64,000 bases of DNA from Clostridiales bacterium (GCA_017509245.1 JAFWQC010000045.1:26728-90727), one strand, 5' to 3'; positions 44,224-52,695 are shown, counted from the stretch's first letter. The notes: generated from the sequence alone by a model not told the origin. Numbers and translations are program-made.

Positions 44224-45317
44224 GCATGGCCAAGAAGATAGCTATTGCAGTATGGATCCTGACAGCCGCTTTCCTCGGCATTCTTACGCTGAATTATTTC
44301 AGCAACAGAGATCTTATTTCTAATTTCAATCAGGGAAGGTACGAACAGAACCAGTTCGGATTCCTGGGCTTTACCGAGCCTTACATCAATCACTTCAACA
44401 GAGGTAATGTCTACTATAAGCTTCGCGACTTCGAAAAGGCGAAGCAGGAATACCAGATGGCGTTAAACCTTAACCCCAAGGATCCCTACGACTGCAAGAT
44501 CAGAGTCAACTACGCACTGTCTTATGTAACACCTATCGATGTTGATAAGATCGACGAAGACAATTACAAGGATGTTATCGAGACCTGCGAGAAAGCAAAA
44601 GAGATACTTTCCGAGAATGACTGCGCGACAGAGAATAACGACGGTCACTACTATGCTGCCCAGAAGCTCTACAATGAGATCAATGATTTCATAAAGTCGT
44701 TGCAGGATCAGTACGAGAATCCCCAGACTCCGACACCGACTCCCACTCCGACTCCGGACCAGAGCCAGTCATCAGAGTCTCCGACACCTACACCGACATC
44801 AAAGCCGGATGCTGACGCATCGGCTACACCTACGCCTACACCGGATCAGAGTTCAGGCACACCTACTCCTACTCCTCAAGGCGGAACGGCAACACCTACA
44901 CCCACACCCGGCGGCGGTACAGCTACCCCCACTCCTACAACAGGAGACGGTACGACAACTCCTTCACCTACTCCGGGCGGCGACACAGGCACACCTACAC
45001 CTACAGGTAACGATCAGGGCAACAGCGGTACGCCCACACCTACCGGCGGTGATCAGAGCAACAGCGGTACACCCACGCCTACGGGCGGCGACCAGAGCAA
45101 CAGCGGCACGCCCACGCCTACTGGCGGCGACCAGAATAACAGCGGCACACCTACGCCTACACAGGGTGGTCAGGGCAATGCGACTCCTACACCTACAAAG
45201 ACACCTCAGGAGCGTATCCGTGATATTCAGGACAGAGCCAACAGAGAACGCTACGGCGGCTCCGGCAGCGGCGACACAGGTGAAGGATGGAACTTTGGTA
45301 ACTCTGCAAGCTGGTAA
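44220..45317 (+). CDS. TPR protein with Thr/Pro-rich tail (BatC-like)
   Basis: The 365-residue protein has an N-terminal membrane helix and about two TPR units (FNRGNVYYKLRDFEKAKQEYQMALNLNPKDP) up to about residue 165. The tail is low-complexity: repeated PTPTP blocks, then units of TPTGGDQSNSG, ending in a Gly-rich GSGSGDTGEGW segment. The tail is typical of cell-wall-spanning or glycosylated linkers in Clostridia. Position and TPRs match BatC/BatE proteins. Confidence 0.82.
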   Translation: MSMAKKIAIAVWILTAAFLGILTLNYFSNRDLISNFNQGRYEQNQFGFLGFTEPYINHFNRGNVYYKLRDFEKAKQEYQMALNLNPKDPYDCKIRVNYALSYVTPIDVDKIDEDNYKDVIETCEKAKEILSENDCATENNDGHYYAAQKLYNEINDFIKSLQDQYENPQTPTPTPTPTPDQSQSSESPTPTPTSKPDADASATPTPTPDQSSGTPTPTPQGGTATPTPTPGGGTATPTPTTGDGTTTPSPTPGGDTGTPTPTGNDQGNSGTPTPTGGDQSNSGTPTPTGGDQSNSGTPTPTGGDQNNSGTPTPTQGGQGNATPTPTKTPQERIRDIQDRANRERYGGSGSGDTGEGWNFGNSASW

Positions 45318-45340
45318 TCTTAGCTAAAGAGGTAAAGGTC

Positions 45341-46681
45341 ATGTATAAACAAAGACCTGCAATCAAAATCTTTGACGGTATATTTATCACGGGAGCATGT
45401 CTCAGCACTTTTCTGTATGAGATAAGCTACTGGTTCATTGCGCTCACGGTATTGCTTACCGTTCTGGCCTTTGTTTTCCCGGGATTTTACACATCAGGTG
45501 TTGCAGGAGCAAGGCTCAGGATCTGTTCCTACGGAAACACGATCCTGTCGGTCTTCCCGTTCACGCTTCTTGTTGTCGTGCCTGTATTCATTGCATCGCT
45601 GATCCTTCAGAAACAGATAGGCTTGGCACCGATCATTATTTTCGCGTGCGTGACAATAGGCTTACTCAACATATATTTCTGGACGGGCATAATCATCGTA
45701 TATCTGACGTCCAAGCAGATCGGCATCAGCAAGCGCCTTTTAGGCATCTTCTGCGGCATGATTCCCGTTGCAAATCTCTTTGCCCTTTCCATCATCGTTA
45801 AGACCGCGGGAAGGGAGATCAGGGAAGAGAGCGAGAGATACTGGCGAGACGAAGAAAGAAAGCCGCTTCAGATCTGCAAGACGAAGTATCCGATCCTTAT
45901 GGTACACGGCGTTTTCTTCAGAGATTCGGAGCACCTTAACTACTGGGGAAGAGTTCCTGCTGAACTTATAAAGAACGGGGCAACGATCTACTACGGCGGT
46001 CAGGAGTCCGCAGGTGATGTAAAGACATGTGCGCTTCAGCTTAAGAAAGCCATCGTTACATGCCTTCAGGAGACCGGTGCGGAAAAGGTCAACATCATTG
46101 CTCACAGCAAGGGCGGCCTTGATTCCAGATACTGCGTCTCAATGCTCGGCATGGCACCTTATGTTGCTTCGCTTACGACAGTCAACACACCGCACCACGG
46201 TTGTGAGTTTGCGGAATACTTAATGAACAATGCACCCGAGAAGCTCAGAAATACCGTTGCTGCAGCGTATAACAAGGGCGCGCGCCTTGCAGGTGACAAC
46301 AATCCTGATTTCGTAAAGGCAGTTACGGACCTTACAAAAGCAGGTGTTGAGATGCTCAATAAAGAGATGGCACCTATGGAATCCCAGTTCAACGGGATCT
46401 ACACGCAGAGTTTCGGCTCTAAGCTGAACCATGCCACGAGCGGCAAGTTTCCTCTCAACATGAGTTACCACCTGGTAAAGCACTTTGACGGGTTTAATGA
46501 CGGACTGGTTGGCGAGGAATCCTTCAAGTGGGGTTCTGACTATCACTTCCTGACCAATAAGGGACTCCGCGGTATTTCCCATGCGGACATGATCGATCTT
46601 AACCGCGAAAATATCGACGGCTTTGATATCCGTGAATTCTATGTCAGTGTTGTTCAGGGACTGAAGGAGAGGGGTCTTTAA
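45341..46681 (+). CDS. Membrane-anchored triacylglycerol lipase-like hydrolase
   Basis: The 446-residue protein has about four N-terminal membrane helices (residues 1-150) and a lipase domain. The domain contains YPILMVHGVFFRD (oxyanion region), AHSKGG with nucleophile Ser256, the NTPHHG motif of family I lipases, and possible Asp and His in DGFNDGLV and GISHADMI. It starts 23 bases after the TPR gene with an AGAGG ribosome site and probably belongs to the Bat-like operon, which is an unusual addition. It overlaps the convergent Rrf2 gene by 4 bases. Confidence 0.8.
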   Translation: MYKQRPAIKIFDGIFITGACLSTFLYEISYWFIALTVLLTVLAFVFPGFYTSGVAGARLRICSYGNTILSVFPFTLLVVVPVFIASLILQKQIGLAPIIIFACVTIGLLNIYFWTGIIIVYLTSKQIGISKRLLGIFCGMIPVANLFALSIIVKTAGREIREESERYWRDEERKPLQICKTKYPILMVHGVFFRDSEHLNYWGRVPAELIKNGATIYYGGQESAGDVKTCALQLKKAIVTCLQETGAEKVNIIAHSKGGLDSRYCVSMLGMAPYVASLTTVNTPHHGCEFAEYLMNNAPEKLRNTVAAAYNKGARLAGDNNPDFVKAVTDLTKAGVEMLNKEMAPMESQFNGIYTQSFGSKLNHATSGKFPLNMSYHLVKHFDGFNDGLVGEESFKWGSDYHFLTNKGLRGISHADMIDLNRENIDGFDIREFYVSVVQGLKERGL

Positions 46682-47091
46682 TAACCCTCTTTTGCTGCCA
46701 GATCAGCGATAGTGTATTTCCTGAAGAATGATTCCATCTCTTCGCTGAATTCCTTCCACATAGGAAGAGTTACGCATGAATTGATACGGTCGCACTTGGG
46801 TGCGTCGGGATTCATGCATGAGACAACGTAAAAGTCATTCTCTGTTACGGAGATAATGTCCCAGGCTGTGATCTCTTTAGCGCTTTTGGAGAGCTTGTAA
46901 CCGCCGTTCTTGCCTCTTAAGCCGGTAACAAGACCGCTCTGTACGAGCATCTTTATTATCGATTCAAGGTATTTCTCGGAAAGACCCTGTCTGTCGGCAA
47001 TGTCACCTAAAGTAACATAAGCATCCTTGCCGTACTTTGCGATGTCTATCATTACGCGAAGCGCGTAACGTCCTTTTGTCGATACAACCAT
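46678..47091 (-). CDS. Rrf2-family regulator with Fe-S-type cysteines
   Basis: The ATG at 47091 has a GGAGG ribosome site. The 137-residue protein begins MVVSTKGRYALRVMIDIA with a winged helix (YVTLGDIADRQGLSEKYLESIIKMLVQSGLVTGLRGKNGGYKL). It has three Cys in the order C-x7-C-x5-C (CMNPDAPKCDRINSC), the IscR-type Fe-S ligand set. It may control iron-sulfur or cysteine genes elsewhere; no target is next to it. Confidence 0.88.
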   Translation of the reverse strand: MVVSTKGRYALRVMIDIAKYGKDAYVTLGDIADRQGLSEKYLESIIKMLVQSGLVTGLRGKNGGYKLSKSAKEITAWDIISVTENDFYVVSCMNPDAPKCDRINSCVTLPMWKEFSEEMESFFRKYTIADLAAKEGY

Positions 47092-47223
47092 GAATAAGAT
47101 CCTCCGTGAATGGTCAGGAAACATAAACCTATTATATAGGAAGGATTTTAAGAATCAAATCGGCTCGACATAAAAGTCGTACAAATCCTTCAAAGGTTGT
47201 TCGTCGGACAGGCACACTTTTTG

Positions 47224-47244
47224 AAAAAAGCCCGCAAAACGGGC
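47224..47244 (-). terminator. Terminator of the carboxylesterase gene
   Basis: On the minus strand GCCCG and CGGGC pair around TTTTG and are followed by six Ts. Confidence 0.75.
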
Positions 47245-47255
47245 ATTTAACAATG

Positions 47256-48602
47256 TTACTTTATACCGAAGATTTCTTCCCCGTCCTTAAATTGCTTCCA
47301 GGAGAGCTTGCCGGTATAGGCAAACTCACTCCAGAGCTCACGCATCTTTTCGCCGACCCTTTGTGAGACCGGATCGTCGATATTGATCTGGGAAGTAGAC
47401 TTGCCGAACAGGAGCGGGAGCTCGCATGCGTGGTGGCATCCGGCGCCGCGCTTCTCCATATCGGGTGTCATGTACTGATATTCATATACCCATGAAGGTC
47501 CGCGGTTCTCTCTTGCGAGCTCGCGTGAAGGACCGGAATAAAAGAATTCAGTGAAGCGGTCTGACATATTACGGCGGGTGTTTTTCCCGGGCTTGAAATC
47601 AAAATGGAACCACATTGCGGCCAGCGGGAGTGCCGCCGTTGCAATGTTATTAATGAAGGCGTCGCCTTCCTGGCTTGTCGTGCCGATAAGGATGGGTTTT
47701 GCCGATGCCTTTGCCAGATCAACGGGGCGGTCCTTGATGGTGACACCGTCGATCACGGGTGAGAATGCGCAGTAGGATACACCCTCCCTGAAGACATACT
47801 TCTTAAGTTGGGCGTTGGCACTGTGGACCGTATCTATATCGATGTCCTTGAGCTTGTTCAGATTGGATGGGCTGACGCCCAGATATTGGAGATATTTCTT
47901 CGCATAACGGGCGCTCTGCTTCTCACTCCAGAATGAATCTGCGCAGGTCGACTGGCAGATGGCCTTGTCGAAGAGATATTCAGCTTCCTTCATGCCGAGA
48001 AGCGCCATTATGCATGCAGCGCCTGCCGATTGCCCGAAAACCGTTACGTTATCGGCGTCTCCGCCGAAGCGGTTTATGTTATTCCTGACGAACTTCAAGG
48101 CCATCATCTGGTCGTATAGTCCGTTGTTCTGATCGAAGTTCTTATCTATTGAATGGAGGTTTAAGAATCCCTCGAGATTCAGACGGTAGTTGAAGGTTAC
48201 GACGACGGTCTTTGTCTCTCTTGCAAACCTTGCCATATCGTAGACAAGGTCATCGCTGTCCTCAGCCTTTCTTCCGCATCCCCCGTTCGCGTAAGATCCG
48301 CCGTAAAACCACACCATTACGGGAGCTCCGGGAGCCAGTCCTTCAGGAACGAAGACATTTAAGTACAGACAGTCTTTGCCGTCGAACGGAACCGTGGCCG
48401 TGCCTTTGCCCTGAACAGGGTTTATTGGGCCCCTGACAGCGTCCAGAACGCCTTCCCAGGCTGAGGGCGGAACAGGATGCTTGAAAGCGAGCTCGCCCAC
48501 AGGAGGCGCTGCAAACGGGATTCCGAGGTACTGCCCGCATCCGTCCTTAACGATGCCCCTGACAAGTCCGTATTCAGTTGTGACTGTGCGTGCGTATTTC
48601 AT
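47256..48602 (-). CDS. Type B carboxylesterase
   Basis: The 448-residue protein is a cholinesterase/pNB-esterase-type enzyme: YLGIPFAAPPVGELAF at the start, KDCLYLNVFVP, MVWFYGGSYANG oxyanion loop, nucleophile Ser192 in GQSAGA, Glu in TSQEGDAF and His in GCHHACELPLLFG. There is no signal peptide. No ribosome site precedes the ATG; instead a consensus-spaced promoter ends 6 bases before it, so translation may be leaderless. It is followed by its own terminator. Confidence 0.87.
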   Translation of the reverse strand: MKYARTVTTEYGLVRGIVKDGCGQYLGIPFAAPPVGELAFKHPVPPSAWEGVLDAVRGPINPVQGKGTATVPFDGKDCLYLNVFVPEGLAPGAPVMVWFYGGSYANGGCGRKAEDSDDLVYDMARFARETKTVVVTFNYRLNLEGFLNLHSIDKNFDQNNGLYDQMMALKFVRNNINRFGGDADNVTVFGQSAGAACIMALLGMKEAEYLFDKAICQSTCADSFWSEKQSARYAKKYLQYLGVSPSNLNKLKDIDIDTVHSANAQLKKYVFREGVSYCAFSPVIDGVTIKDRPVDLAKASAKPILIGTTSQEGDAFINNIATAALPLAAMWFHFDFKPGKNTRRNMSDRFTEFFYSGPSRELARENRGPSWVYEYQYMTPDMEKRGAGCHHACELPLLFGKSTSQINIDDPVSQRVGEKMRELWSEFAYTGKLSWKQFKDGEEIFGIK

Positions 48603-48608
48603 AAGAAA

Positions 48609-48637
48609 ATTTTACACTCATGATCTTCAGGGTGCAA
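48609..48637 (-). promoter_or_regulatory. Promoter giving a predicted leaderless transcript
   Basis: On the minus strand TTGCAC (48632-48637), 17 bases, TAAAAT (48609-48614), then only TTTCTT before the ATG. The expected transcription start falls on or next to the A of the start codon. Confidence 0.65.
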
Positions 48638-48656
48638 TCTGATATTGAAGCGTGTA

Positions 48657-49634
48657 TTACTGAACCTTGACCACAACGATCTCGGGATAGTTATTGATCC
48701 TTACGGGCAGGATGCTGTTGCCAAGACCGCGGCTTATAACAAGCTTCATGCCGTTGATATCGTGAATGCCATCATACATCTTAGGGAAGATCTCAAACTC
48801 GGGAGATACTAATCCGCCCTTGCCCGGGATGATTATCTGGCCGCCGTGATAGTGACCCGTAAAGGTAAGGTCTGCACCAAGGTGGCCGTATAGCGCTGAG
48901 AACTGGGGCTCGTGGGCCAGCATTATCACAGGCTTCGAATCATCAAACGGCTCATATGCGCTGAAGTTTTCATAGAATGCGAGCGATGAATCGGCAACTC
49001 CCGCCAGGATATATTCGTCAGTCTCAAGATAGGAGTTATCCATGAACACGACGCCCAGATCTTCCATCTCAGAGAAGAAACCATCAAGCTTATCACCTTC
49101 AAGCCACACTTCGTGATTGCCCGTAACGTAATAGACAGGCGCGATCTTAACGGCGCCTTCGATGAAATCAAGTGCGATGCCGTAAGACGTGTGAGTCTTG
49201 TCAACGATGTCGCCGGTTATGACGATCATGTCGGGATGCTGATCTTCGATCTTCTTCAGGAGTACAGTCTGGTTCACACCGAAGAACTGGTTATGAAGGT
49301 CTGATATCTGTACTACCGTGAGGTCATTTTCGAGACCGAGGTCAACGCTGTATTCAGATACCGTGAGGTGATAATTCTGATAAAGCGAGAATACGATTAT
49401 CACGATCTCGAGCACCATTAGGATCGGCACGGTAACGGCAAACTTCGGCTTCAATGTCTTGTGATGGAAGATCCTCATGCCAAGGATCGCGCCTATGGAG
49501 CCGCCGATCCAGGCAAAGAAGAGCAGGGTTCTTTCCGGTATCCTTCGGGCATTGCTTTTCGCAAACGCCTTATCCGCGCCATACAGAATGAACGCGGCCA
49601 GGTTCACTATTAGAAGCCAGTAAACGAGGATCAT
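48657..49634 (-). CDS. DUF1294 membrane domain fused to a metallophosphoesterase
   Basis: Residues 1-65 match DUF1294 (YGADKAFAKSNARRIPERTLLFFAWIGGSIGAILGM with FHHKT). A further membrane helix follows, then a calcineurin-like phosphoesterase with all metal motifs: DLHNQ, GDIVD, GNHE, AHEP and GHYHGGQ. The enzyme part should face outside and cleave phosphoesters, perhaps lipid or wall precursors. DUF1294 is normally a small stand-alone protein. It follows the lipoprotein gene by 6 bases with no clear ribosome site, so it is probably translationally coupled. Confidence 0.85.
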   Translation of the reverse strand: MILVYWLLIVNLAAFILYGADKAFAKSNARRIPERTLLFFAWIGGSIGAILGMRIFHHKTLKPKFAVTVPILMVLEIVIIVFSLYQNYHLTVSEYSVDLGLENDLTVVQISDLHNQFFGVNQTVLLKKIEDQHPDMIVITGDIVDKTHTSYGIALDFIEGAVKIAPVYYVTGNHEVWLEGDKLDGFFSEMEDLGVVFMDNSYLETDEYILAGVADSSLAFYENFSAYEPFDDSKPVIMLAHEPQFSALYGHLGADLTFTGHYHGGQIIIPGKGGLVSPEFEIFPKMYDGIHDINGMKLVISRGLGNSILPVRINNYPEIVVVKVQ

Positions 49635-49640
49635 CAGGTA

Positions 49641-50252
49641 TTAATCTTTTACCGTTGACGGGGAGATGAGACCGAATGTCTTGCAGAGATCGTCAACCGG
49701 TTTTGTTTCCTCACCGGTGCCTCTTATTATCAACAACGTGTCATCCTTGAGGTAGATTCCGTTGATACCCTGCCTGCCAGTGATTAGCTCACTGCACTCG
49801 ATCGTGTAGGTTATGCCGCCCTTAGTGCCGGACTCGCCATCTTCATCGTAGTTTTTGGAATACTTCTTATAAAGCTTTTCAGCTTTCTTTGCTTCTTCGA
49901 ATGTGAAAAGGAATCCGAGATATGTTCCTCCGTCTTCGCCACAATAACAGAATGTAGTAGCTTCAGTTACGTCGTAATCCGGATACTGGCCGAAACGGTT
50001 AAAAACAATATCGTAAATGTCCTGGGCATCCCTCTTGGTGCAGTTTATATATGCACCCTCATCCATAACCATTTCGCCGACTATCTTTCCAAAAAATCCT
50101 ATATAATCATCCGGCTCATCGCAGCACTCGTATTTTTCCTTCTCAAGGAAATTGACCATATCCTTATGCGAGAGCTTCGACCCGCATGCGGTAAGGCCGA
50201 GCACGACAGTAAGCATCAGGACCACACTAACAGCTTTCTTGAACAGTTTCAT
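49641..50252 (-). CDS. Lipoprotein of unknown function
   Basis: The 203-residue protein has a signal peptide with lipobox LTAC (Cys23) and an acidic, Tyr-rich mature domain without a motif I recognise. A GGAGG ribosome site precedes it, and upstream is ATTTTCGCG, shared with another lipoprotein leader. Its extended -10 promoter (TGTTATAAT, 50299-50307 minus strand) lies at the end of the LMW-PTP gene. It forms an operon with the phosphoesterase. Confidence 0.75.
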   Translation of the reverse strand: MKLFKKAVSVVLMLTVVLGLTACGSKLSHKDMVNFLEKEKYECCDEPDDYIGFFGKIVGEMVMDEGAYINCTKRDAQDIYDIVFNRFGQYPDYDVTEATTFCYCGEDGGTYLGFLFTFEEAKKAEKLYKKYSKNYDEDGESGTKGGITYTIECSELITGRQGINGIYLKDDTLLIIRGTGEETKPVDDLCKTFGLISPSTVKD

Positions 50253-50299
50253 AATCTATCCTCCCTCGCGAAAATTGTTTCCGCCAAAAACTACAAGAA

Positions 50300-50761
50300 T
50301 TATAACACGTTCAGGAGCAGGTACTGAAGAAAACCCTCCAGCCCTTCATTGATATCATCGTATGCTCTCTGGAAATTGTCCGTATACCAGGGATCTGATA
50401 TGTCTCTGGGATTAGATGAATAATCAAGCAGAAGATGCACTTTACCCTCCGGATCGTCAGGTATTATCCGCTTAAGATTACGGATGTTATATTGCTCCAT
50501 GCAGATGATGTAATCGAACTCATCGTAATCGGAGGGTCTGATCTGCCTCGCATGGCGCGGACTGTAAGGAACATGCATCTTATCGAGCTGCCTTTTGGCA
50601 GGCGGATACATGTCATTGCCAAGTTCTTCTCTTGAAGTGGCCGCTGAAGCCACACTTATACGGTCGCTTAATCCTCTTTTGACCAGCATGTCCCTCATCA
50701 TGAACTCAGACATTGCTGATCTGCAGATGTTGCCGTGACAAATAAATAAGATTTTTATCAT
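50300..50761 (-). CDS. Low-molecular-weight protein tyrosine phosphatase
   Basis: The 153-residue protein has the P-loop CHGNICRS with Cys8 and Arg14 and the general acid Asp123 in SDPWYTDNF, all in family positions. It dephosphorylates Tyr-phosphorylated or arginine-phosphorylated proteins. The first ten codons lie inside a 551-bp repeat that recurs at 61381, where the copy reads MIKVLFICHG and then diverges. The gene's 5' end is therefore the attachment site of the adjacent element, and the element supplies its start codons and promoter. Confidence 0.92.
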   Translation of the reverse strand: MIKILFICHGNICRSAMSEFMMRDMLVKRGLSDRISVASAATSREELGNDMYPPAKRQLDKMHVPYSPRHARQIRPSDYDEFDYIICMEQYNIRNLKRIIPDDPEGKVHLLLDYSSNPRDISDPWYTDNFQRAYDDINEGLEGFLQYLLLNVL

Positions 50762-50808
50762 AATTACGATTCGTGACGTTTTACTACGAAATAATTGATT
50801 TTATTGAG

Positions 50809-50837
50809 ATTATACGGTTTTTATTCGATTCAGTGAA
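50809..50837 (-). promoter_or_regulatory. Element-supplied promoter of the LMW-PTP gene
   Basis: On the minus strand TTCACT (50832-50837), 17 bases, TATAAT (50809-50814). It lies inside the repeat, on the element side of the phosphatase start. In the right copy the -10 has decayed to TATAAA. Confidence 0.55.
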
Positions 50838-50886
50838 AACCACTTATCGTAGTGTATTTTCACTTATCATATCCCAAAAAAGGTTC

Positions 50887-50919
50887 AAAAACGGGTTCAA
50901 ATTTTGAGTTTTGAACCCG
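50887..50919 (-). terminator. Integrase terminator
   Basis: CGGGTTCAAA and TTTGAACCCG form a perfect 10-bp stem, with five Ts following on the minus strand. It separates the integrase transcript from the LMW-PTP gene. The same hairpin is conserved in the right copy at 61537-61569. Confidence 0.85.
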
Positions 50920-50985
50920 CAGTTTTTAATCATCTCGGGCACGCAAGTCGTTAAACCAAATACAATTAAACTATTTCGTACGAAT

Positions 50986-52185
50986 TTACACAATACCAAG
51001 CCGAGTTACTTCAGCAACCGCATCTTCAAATCCTACATGAGAGTAGGTATTAAGAGTTACACCAATATCTGCATGTCCCATGAGATATTGCAGAGTCTTG
51101 GGATTCATTCCTGACCTAGCCATGTTAGAACAGTAAGTATGAAGACATACATGAGGGGTTACGAGTGGCATTTGAATTTTATAAATGCTATTGTATTTTT
51201 CCCTAATATGCTGAAAATACTTCTCCCAATGAAGCGAATACATCACTTTGCCGTCTTTATCAAAGTACAAAAACCCAGTCTTTCCTTCGATAATAGGTTC
51301 CTTATTGGGCGGGTTTCTGTTCTCGATGATCTTTCTGAAACACTCTTCAACGTCTGACGTCATAGGGATGACTCTTGTACCGCTTTCAGTCTTGGTTTTC
51401 TGGATATAGTATCCTTTAGATCCGTGCTTCATCAGTTGATGGTCGATATTGATTGAGTGTTCCTCGAAGTCGATATCGGCTATTGTGAGTCCACAAAACT
51501 CTGAAATTCGCATTCCCGTTTTAAAAAGGATATATATTCCTTCATAATACTGGTTAAAATGAGGATCATCTTTGACAAATTTCAAAAACTTGCGCTCATC
51601 AGCCGGACTAATAGCCTCTCGCCTCACGCTGTCATTTACGATTACTTCGACCAACTGAAATGAGAAAGGGTTCTTCCGGATCAGGTCATCATCGACTCCC
51701 ATTTGGAAGGCCGGCCTCAAAACACCTCTTATTGAATGGATTGAGCTGTAACCTCTTCCGTCATTTTGCTGAAGCTTGATAAGCCACAATTTGGCATCTG
51801 ATAGCCGCACCTTATCAATTCTCATCTTCCCGAAGTCGTCCTTCTTAAGAATGTTGATAACCGTCTTATAACCTGCTCGAGTAGTATGTCTGACACTGGT
51901 TCTGGTGGCTATGTACTTCTCTGCAAGCTCTAAAACCGTCAAATTTCCGCCACAAGGAACGATTTTGTCAAACATATCCGCTTCGATTTGTCTTTCCAAT
52001 TCACGTATGGACGGTCCGCATTTCTTAACATCTCGGGGCATCCTATCATGACGATCCAATCGGTAACTATACACACATCTTACTTTCCCGGTGGAATCTG
52101 TGTATTTGAATCGATAACGGCCGTCAGGCATCTGAAGCTCGCCATTGTGTAAGATTCTTCCTTTATTGTCTCTCCTGTCTTTCAT
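50986..52185 (-). CDS. int: Tyrosine integrase of Tn916 type with a missing catalytic Arg
   Basis: The 399-residue protein has an AP2-like arm-binding domain (GRYRFKYTDSTGKVRCVYSY), a SAM-like core-binding domain (about 85-180) and a catalytic domain. Arg226 (GMRISEF), Lys265, His345, His371 (GHADIGV) and Tyr381 (LNTYSHV) are present. Box II reads HVCLHTYCSNM: residue 348 is Leu (codon at 51142-51144 on the minus strand), where the family, Tn916 Int and the truncated copy at 61636 have Arg. This residue binds the scissile phosphate, so the enzyme is probably weak or dead. The excisionase gene lies upstream. Confidence 0.9.
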   Translation of the reverse strand: MKDRRDNKGRILHNGELQMPDGRYRFKYTDSTGKVRCVYSYRLDRHDRMPRDVKKCGPSIRELERQIEADMFDKIVPCGGNLTVLELAEKYIATRTSVRHTTRAGYKTVINILKKDDFGKMRIDKVRLSDAKLWLIKLQQNDGRGYSSIHSIRGVLRPAFQMGVDDDLIRKNPFSFQLVEVIVNDSVRREAISPADERKFLKFVKDDPHFNQYYEGIYILFKTGMRISEFCGLTIADIDFEEHSINIDHQLMKHGSKGYYIQKTKTESGTRVIPMTSDVEECFRKIIENRNPPNKEPIIEGKTGFLYFDKDGKVMYSLHWEKYFQHIREKYNSIYKIQMPLVTPHVCLHTYCSNMARSGMNPKTLQYLMGHADIGVTLNTYSHVGFEDAVAEVTRLGIV

Positions 52186-52298
52186 TATTTCGGGTCTCCT
52201 TTTTTGAAAAACCCGATGCGATATACGAAACTATAACACATCGGGTTCGTTGAATCTTCTGTGCAAATGTCTTTTTGTCAGTATTACTGCTTTGGAAT

Positions 52299-52505
52299 TC
52301 AGATTTCCCTTACCGAGTCAATATACTTCTCAAACAGCTTTTTCTTTATCATGACGCGGTTTCCGTTCATAAGAACGAAGTCGGCATGTGGATTCTCCTC
52401 GACAATAAGCCGTAACCTGTTTTCTCCGATATGAAAATACTCGGCAGCTTCTCTGATAGTTAAGGTGTATTTTTCCCAGAAAGGGATTTTATCCGTGTTA
52501 TTCAT
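52299..52505 (-). CDS. xis: Tn916-type excisionase
   Basis: The 68-residue protein, with WEKYTLTIREAAEYFHIGEN and MNGNRVMIKKKLFEKYID, closely follows the Tn916 Xis pattern: a winged helix that binds the element end and directs excision. A GAGGTG ribosome site precedes the ATG. It is 113 bases from the integrase, as in Tn916. Confidence 0.9.
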   Translation of the reverse strand: MNNTDKIPFWEKYTLTIREAAEYFHIGENRLRLIVEENPHADFVLMNGNRVMIKKKLFEKYIDSVREI

Positions 52506-52509
52506 GGGG

Positions 52510-52695
52510 TCACCTCGACAATAATCCGACTACGTAATAGTCAAATCCACGCCTGTAATTACACCAATCGCAAGTGTCACTGAAGCCATTACGCTTGGGG
52601 ACTACCTTGAACCCTCTATGACGATACTGATCGCGACAAACAGGACAGAGACACATTACATCACGCTCATTGAAGATAGGCTTTTTATTGCTCAT
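52510..52695 (-). CDS. Small Cys-rich zinc-finger-like protein of the element
   Basis: The 61-residue protein has Cys pairs CLCPVC and CDWC separated by 24 residues, consistent with one zinc site, and a basic middle. A GGAGGTG ribosome site precedes the ATG, which overlaps the upstream gene's stop (ATGA). Similar small proteins sit beside xis in Tn916-like elements; the role is unknown. Confidence 0.65.
   Translation of the reverse strand: MSNKKPIFNERDVMCLCPVCRDQYRHRGFKVVPKRNGFSDTCDWCNYRRGFDYYVVGLLSR

Larger units (their letters stand above)
50731..51281. repeat. Left 551-bp repeat (integrase end and attachment site)
   Basis: This stretch matches 61381-61931 at a constant offset of 10,650 bases with scattered substitutions and no gaps. 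It covers codons 1-10 of the LMW-PTP gene, its promoter, the integrase terminator and the integrase C-terminal third. The mismatches show two related elements rather than a fresh duplication. Confidence 0.9.

Noticed and set aside
44726..45190. DNA repeat of ACACCTACGCCTAC type
   Set aside because: It is the coding sequence of the Thr/Pro-rich tail of the TPR protein, not a separate repeat element.
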